A stretch of 64,000 nt of DNA. It comes from Agapetus fuscipes. Lineage: Eukaryota; Arthropoda; Insecta; Trichoptera; Glossosomatidae. Below the pieces are notes generated by a model that did no database searches, was not told where the DNA came from, and saw only the letters and a program-made list of their open reading frames with translations. This document shows, piece after piece, positions 24,301 to 30,300 of this stretch. The stretch's first letter is position 1; each line of letters opens with the position of its first letter. The translations under genes and the position numbers were made by a program. The stretch lies in contig OX637334.1 of assembly GCA_951799405.1 (NCBI GenBank), positions 8,928,001 to 8,992,000 on the forward strand. Reading direction: 5' to 3'.

Positions 24301-27300
24301 ATTCGGGGCTACGAAAATTGCCTATCTTTTAGGCGTCGATTAATATTGTTTCTTGTTAAAATTATTGTTTCAAAAATATTTTTTCTTTTCTAAAAAGTAA
24401 GTTCGGCGAGGACTAATGGTCTTTATGATATGCACGCCACTGCCTATAAGTCAAGGAATACGGTGATCAAGAAAAACCCTGATTATTATTGGGAATTCAT
24501 TTATTTATTTAATATTGTATAGTAAAATAAAATAATAAATAACATTAAACTACCCATATAAAAACAACAAAACCATAAAAATAAATCTATGTACAAAAAA
24601 GTCAATACTTTACAAAATAAATTGCACAGAATCTGCACTCGACTTTCTTGCAAAAATTAACCCACTGTATGACGTATGTAAAGCTATAATCATCTACCAG
24701 CTTATGCAGTTTCAATGAAAATATAATATATCGATAATAAATCAATTTTATTCCACGGCGGTGTGTACCTGCATACCCGTGCGAGTATGGAAATAGCCAT
24801 ATAAATTCTTAAGTGAATAAAAAATATTTGGATGATTTATTTGGTGAGCGCCGTTTTGTGTGAATCACACCTCAAGAGTCCTCTGCGAGGTTGATCTTCT
24901 CTGGAAAAAGCGCCAATTACACAAGAAAGATCCTCGACTCATAGGTTGGTATGAAGCTGATTTCTGTACTGTACTGTACTGTATCCTGCCACCGTTTCAT
25001 TAGGGGTGGCCGGTACCTCCGCAGATGCGCCTCCACTTTTTGCTGTCATCACCTTTTTCATACATACTCTTCTCTTATTCTCACTCTGCAGGATCCATTC
25101 AATCTCACCTATTTGGTCTAAGCATTCTTTCCTCAGCCTTCCCCTTCCACGCTTTCCTCTGACATTTCCTTTGTACACTTTCTTCATTAGTTGTTCATCA
25201 TCCATTCTTTCAAGATGTCTGAACCATCTCATCGTACTTTTTTGTACTTTCATTCTCATATTCTCTTTTATACCACACTCGTTCATCACTCAAGCATTAC
25301 GTACTCTATCACTCAGTGTCTTTCCAGCCATTGCTCTCAGGTAAGCCATTTCAACCGTACTTACATACTTTACTCAGCTCACATTCATTAAGCCTCACTT
25401 CCACCAACCAATATGCCATTGTGGACCGCCGATCTCATATTCTTCGTAAGTTTCCTATTCCTTGTAATGCTTCCAATCGTTTCCATTACACTTCTTCCTC
25501 TACTAGCGCGCTTTTCCAATTATTTCGTCAATTTCGCATTCGACTCAAACTTGCTTCCCAGATAATCAAATTCTTTCACGACCTCCACTCTTTTTTCATT
25601 CAGTCTTATCTCAATTTTCTCGCATTTCTCAGTCCTCCTAAAGTGTAAAAAAGAATTCACTTTGTTAATGTCACCCCTGTTTCAAGGAAGGTCGGCAAGA
25701 GTTGCAGGTTTTATGTTCATTTGAGATTTGGTTTTAATTTGTAAGTACAAATTCAGCATTCGTAAGCGCGAACTTACACGTACCTGTTTGTGGGCATGCA
25801 TTTCATATTAGTTTTGAATGTTTATATTTCATTGCAACTTATATTCTAGATTATTATAGATGGTCATTGAACCATTCTGTATGCAAACTAGGACTTTGTA
25901 TGGTGGGTACACTTTTTAGCTATATTTTGAAAAAGTAACGACTGATTATTATTGGTATTTATAAAATTTTAAGAATGGCAGCCTTTTATCTATTTTTAAC
26001 CCTTTGACTACCAAGAAAATTGCTAATACATTTTGTATGGAAAATTTTCACTTTGTATCGCGGCTATACTTTTGATTCACTTTTTGGAAAAAATAATGAT
26101 GGCAATATATAGGTTATTATTATTGTTTTACATTTGCAGTACATTATTTTTTTATTAACCCTCTAACTGCCGAGAATTTTTCCATTATTTTTTTCTTTTA
26201 TATGGCAACTCCCTAAACCGAGATTAGGATGAAGAAATTATTAGAATTATTAGATAGCACTATTATATAAATGGATTCACAAAAAATTTAAGAAAAATCG
26301 TCGGAGCCGTTTTTGAGAAAATCGCATTTTAAATTTTCAGCTCTTCGGAAGCCATCTTGAATTTTCAAAAAAGTAAAAAAAAAATTATTACGAATTAAAG
26401 TAATAAGCTTGTTCTTTCTAAAAAATTTAAAACAAATTTAAATATCTTGCATTTTGATAGGTTTTCGTAATATTTTCGATTTAAAATTTCAGGTCGTGTA
26501 AACGGTGCTTTATATTTATTTTTTCAAAAAAAATTTTTTGTAAATTTGTAGAAATTTATGTTGTCCATAATATTGTAGAAAATTATATTTTTGTTGACCC
26601 CTTAACTTTCGAGAAAATCACAATCGTTTGTTTTTTTCATATGGCAGCCCATAGACACAGATTAGTAAGAGTGTTGTTATAACTAATTTATTAAGTTAAA
26701 AATTAATTAATGGCAACTCTGAAAATTTAAGAAAAATTCTTGGAGCCGTTTTTGAGAAAAGTGCTATTTTATGTTTTTTTTGTATGGCAGCCATCTTGAA
26801 TTTTCAAGTTGGTGTAATGCCATGTTATTCATACTTAATACATGTCCAAAAAAGTTGATGTAGCCAAAATTTGGTATCTCTAGGTCTTATACTTTGGAAA
26901 GTGACACACACACATACATACATACATACATACATACATACATACATACATACAGACGGACGTTTTTGAAAGATAGTGTTTTTTGGCATGTCCTGCACCA
27001 GGACAACTCATTTCCGTGAAAACCTCGATTTTTTTTTTTCACACCAAATCATAACTTTCTTTTATAGCCTTCGGCTATAGCAAGAAAGTAAAAATGTAAC
27101 ATAAATGAATAAGCCTGGACGGTGAATGATAGTGAAATTAGTAAGGTCCATACTGTTGAAATGGACTTTCTAAGAAGTATGATTGGGAAAAAACAGAGTG
27201 ATAGGGTGAGGAATGATTTTGTAAGAGAAGAATGTGGTGCAAGAGAAAGTGTGAAAGTAAAGATTAAAAGAAGTTTGTTAAGATGGTTTGGGCATATGGA

Positions 27301-30300
27301 GAGAATGAATGAGAAAAGACTGACGAAGAAAGTATACGTTGCAAGAATAGATGAATGTCGTGGTAGAGGAAGACCGAGAAAGATATGGACGGACCAAATC
27401 TCCGAAATTGCGAATGAATGGAATATCCAGAGTCATAATAAAAGAAGAGCCTGTATGAAAAAGGTTATGACTCTGGAGGAAACGAAAGAAGTATGTAAGG
27501 ACAGAAATAAATGGCAGTTGATCTGTAATGTTGGCAGCTAGGGTTTATTAAACAGGAATTTTAACTTGTTTTCTGTTTTAGTTTTGATGTCCATAGATAT
27601 TATTATTTATTGATTTATAAAATGTAATTTGTCCTGTATGTTCCTTGACTTATAGGTTGGTATGCGGCTGACCACCCATGCTGTAAAAATGGTTCACTTT
27701 GCCAAAGTCACCCCTGTTTCAGGGAAGGACGGCAAGAGTTGCAGGGTGTATGTCCATTTGAGATTTGGTTTTTATATTGTAGGTTCACATGAGGCATTTG
27801 CAAGCGCGAACTTGTACGTGTCTGGTTGTAAGGAATGCATGTAATGTGAATCTCCAATGTAACATATCTTTGCAACTTAGATTAGATTAGAATAAGCTAA
27901 CATTAAGTACAAATCAACATTGCAGATTAGCCGCCATTTCTACCTGTCCTTACATACTTCTTTCATTTCATCCTGAGTCATAACCTTTTTCATACAAGCC
28001 CTCCTTTTATTATGACTCTGGTTATCCAATTCATTCGCTATTTCAGAAATTTGATCCATCCATACCTTTCTCCGTCTTCCTCTACCACGACATCCATCTA
28101 TTCTTGCAACATTTACTTTCTTTGTCAGTCTTTCATCACTCATTCTCTCCATATGTCCAAACCATCTAAGGGCCGGTCTTATAAACGAGAGACCAAATAT
28201 CCGTAAGTATCTCGGCAAGTTACTAACGGATGGACGTTAACCGACTGATCTTACCGATGGTCGTCCTATAAAGCTTTTTTAACCGTCCGTTAGTTCTCAA
28301 TAATGCACTCGTATTTTCAATGATTTTTTACGTGCATTCATGAACATACGTCATCCGTTTGCTGTCAAAGACGAAACATAACCTAAAGTTGCTTTTGACA
28401 AATACGAAAAATATTAATGAATTATCTATCACTTTCGGAAGAAATTATCTTCAACAGGATAGAGCGTAGTAGTCCAATGACACGCAAAACTCACCGCAAA
28501 GAAACAATGCTTTGACAGCTGACCTAACCTCAAACCTTAACTAACCGGCCGGTATCTGCCATTAATCGATGGGTCGGCTGTCGGTTAGATCTGTCGGTAA
28601 CTTTTACGGAAATAAAACAAACGGATTCTTATAAGACGAAAAATGTGACGTTTGTATTATATTTCGGTAAATTTGGTACGACATTGAACTAACGGATGTT
28701 TATAAGACCGGCCCTAAACAAACTTTTTTTAATCTTCAAATGATTACCTATCAAAACTTCGTTCAATCTAGAGAGCATTGTTTGCAATTCTACTGCTGAA
28801 TCAGATTCAAGGACTGCATCATCCGCATACAGTAAAACATTCACTTTGCTCTCTCCTATCATTAATCCACAATCATCAAGTCTATAATCTCAAACACACT
28901 TGTCCATGACTATGTTAAAGCCATGGGCTCATCACACATCCTTGCCTTACACCCTTAAAAACTTCAAGCCATTGATTAATATTATTTACCTACTTATTTG
29001 TACCTATCATTTAATAAAAAAGACAAAGTTGGCTTCTGTTTTTCTCCATAGTAACTAACGTTCCAAGAAGTGAAATAATAAGTAAACAACGAAAAAATGC
29101 CACGTAAGATATTAACATCATACTATGTCAAAGCGAGATGTAAACATGAGGGTTGCCTGGAAACAGATTATTACACTTTGTTTGAATGAACTCTTTTTTG
29201 GTACAGAAATCAATTCAATCAACAAATTATCTGTAGAAATCAATCAGGAATAATATCATAAAATGAACGGTAAACCTTGATTAAAAAAATAACAAAATGG
29301 AATTCCAAAAATACGCGCAAAATAAATCGCTTGACATTGACATTTAGGTTGTGGTGCATCAGTACAGAAGATGAAAGAAAACCAGATATCTGAAATCAGA
29401 TAAAAAGAAGATAATCCGAAAATTGTGCGTGCCCACCCCTAGTAGTGGGCCCGCGAGAACGAGCGGGAGTATAAAACGCGTACGCTGCGCTCCAAACAGG
29501 GAGACACACTGAGACCACGGAACGAGCAACATCTTACCGCGCTCCCGCCAAAATTGCAAGCCGTCTCGCGTTCCCGCCGATTTCCAAGCAGAGACGCAAA
29601 ACAACTTTGCACCGTCGCCTGGACGTCTCCGCAGTTCACTACATCATCACCAGAGAAACTTCGAGACCACCGAGCGGACATCTACATCTCCCGCCAAAAT
29701 CTCAAGACATCTCTCGCATTCCCGCCAATTTCCAAGCAGAGACGACATCTTACCTCGCGCCTTCGCCTGGACATCTCCAGCTTCATCATACCTTCACCTG
29801 GACATCTCCAGCTTCGCCACATCTTTACCTAGAAGATTCTCAAGACCTCGCCAGGAACAGACTTGAGGCAACCGTCTCCTACAGCACACTGCTCACATCA
29901 CAACACAAAAGGTCCTTCTTAGGGCCACTTTTAATTTTCCTCAAAAGTTTACAGTTTTTTCTCCTGATCACAACAAAAGGTCCTTGTTAGGGCCAATCCG
30001 AATTTCCTCAAAAGTTTCAAGTTACTTCCTATTTGCCAACTTCCATATTTCCTTTCCTTCCCCCACTTCAAGCATCAAGCATCCTGCTCGCCTCACAAGC
30101 AAGGCGGATTAAGGAGGACTTCCGCCTGGACGCAGCTTGAAGACCGGAAGATTGCAACCAAGACAACATTTTGAATTAACTTTGATTGAACAGTACTGAC
30201 TGCATTAAAAATATACACTTTCAAATACGGGCTTTTATTCACACCACACACTCAACCTCCAAAAGGTTATCAAAAATAATATTTACGTTCCCGTTATTGT

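Larger units (their letters stand above)
22873..24458 (-). mobile_element. Family-1 LINE 3' end split by a hAT element
   Basis: The minus-strand family-1 tail occupies 22873-23115 and its last bases (cctataagtcaagga) reappear at 24443-24458. The gap is exactly the hAT element at 23116-24442, so the LINE tail was the target. Confidence 0.9.

Noticed and set aside
26905..26954. Centromeric or telomeric satellite
   Set aside because: Only a short CATA microsatellite inside a decayed element; no long array.
29554..29990. Overlapping 92- and 127-codon frames
   Set aside because: Low-complexity, Ser/Pro/His-rich, without family resemblance. They follow local degenerate repeats.
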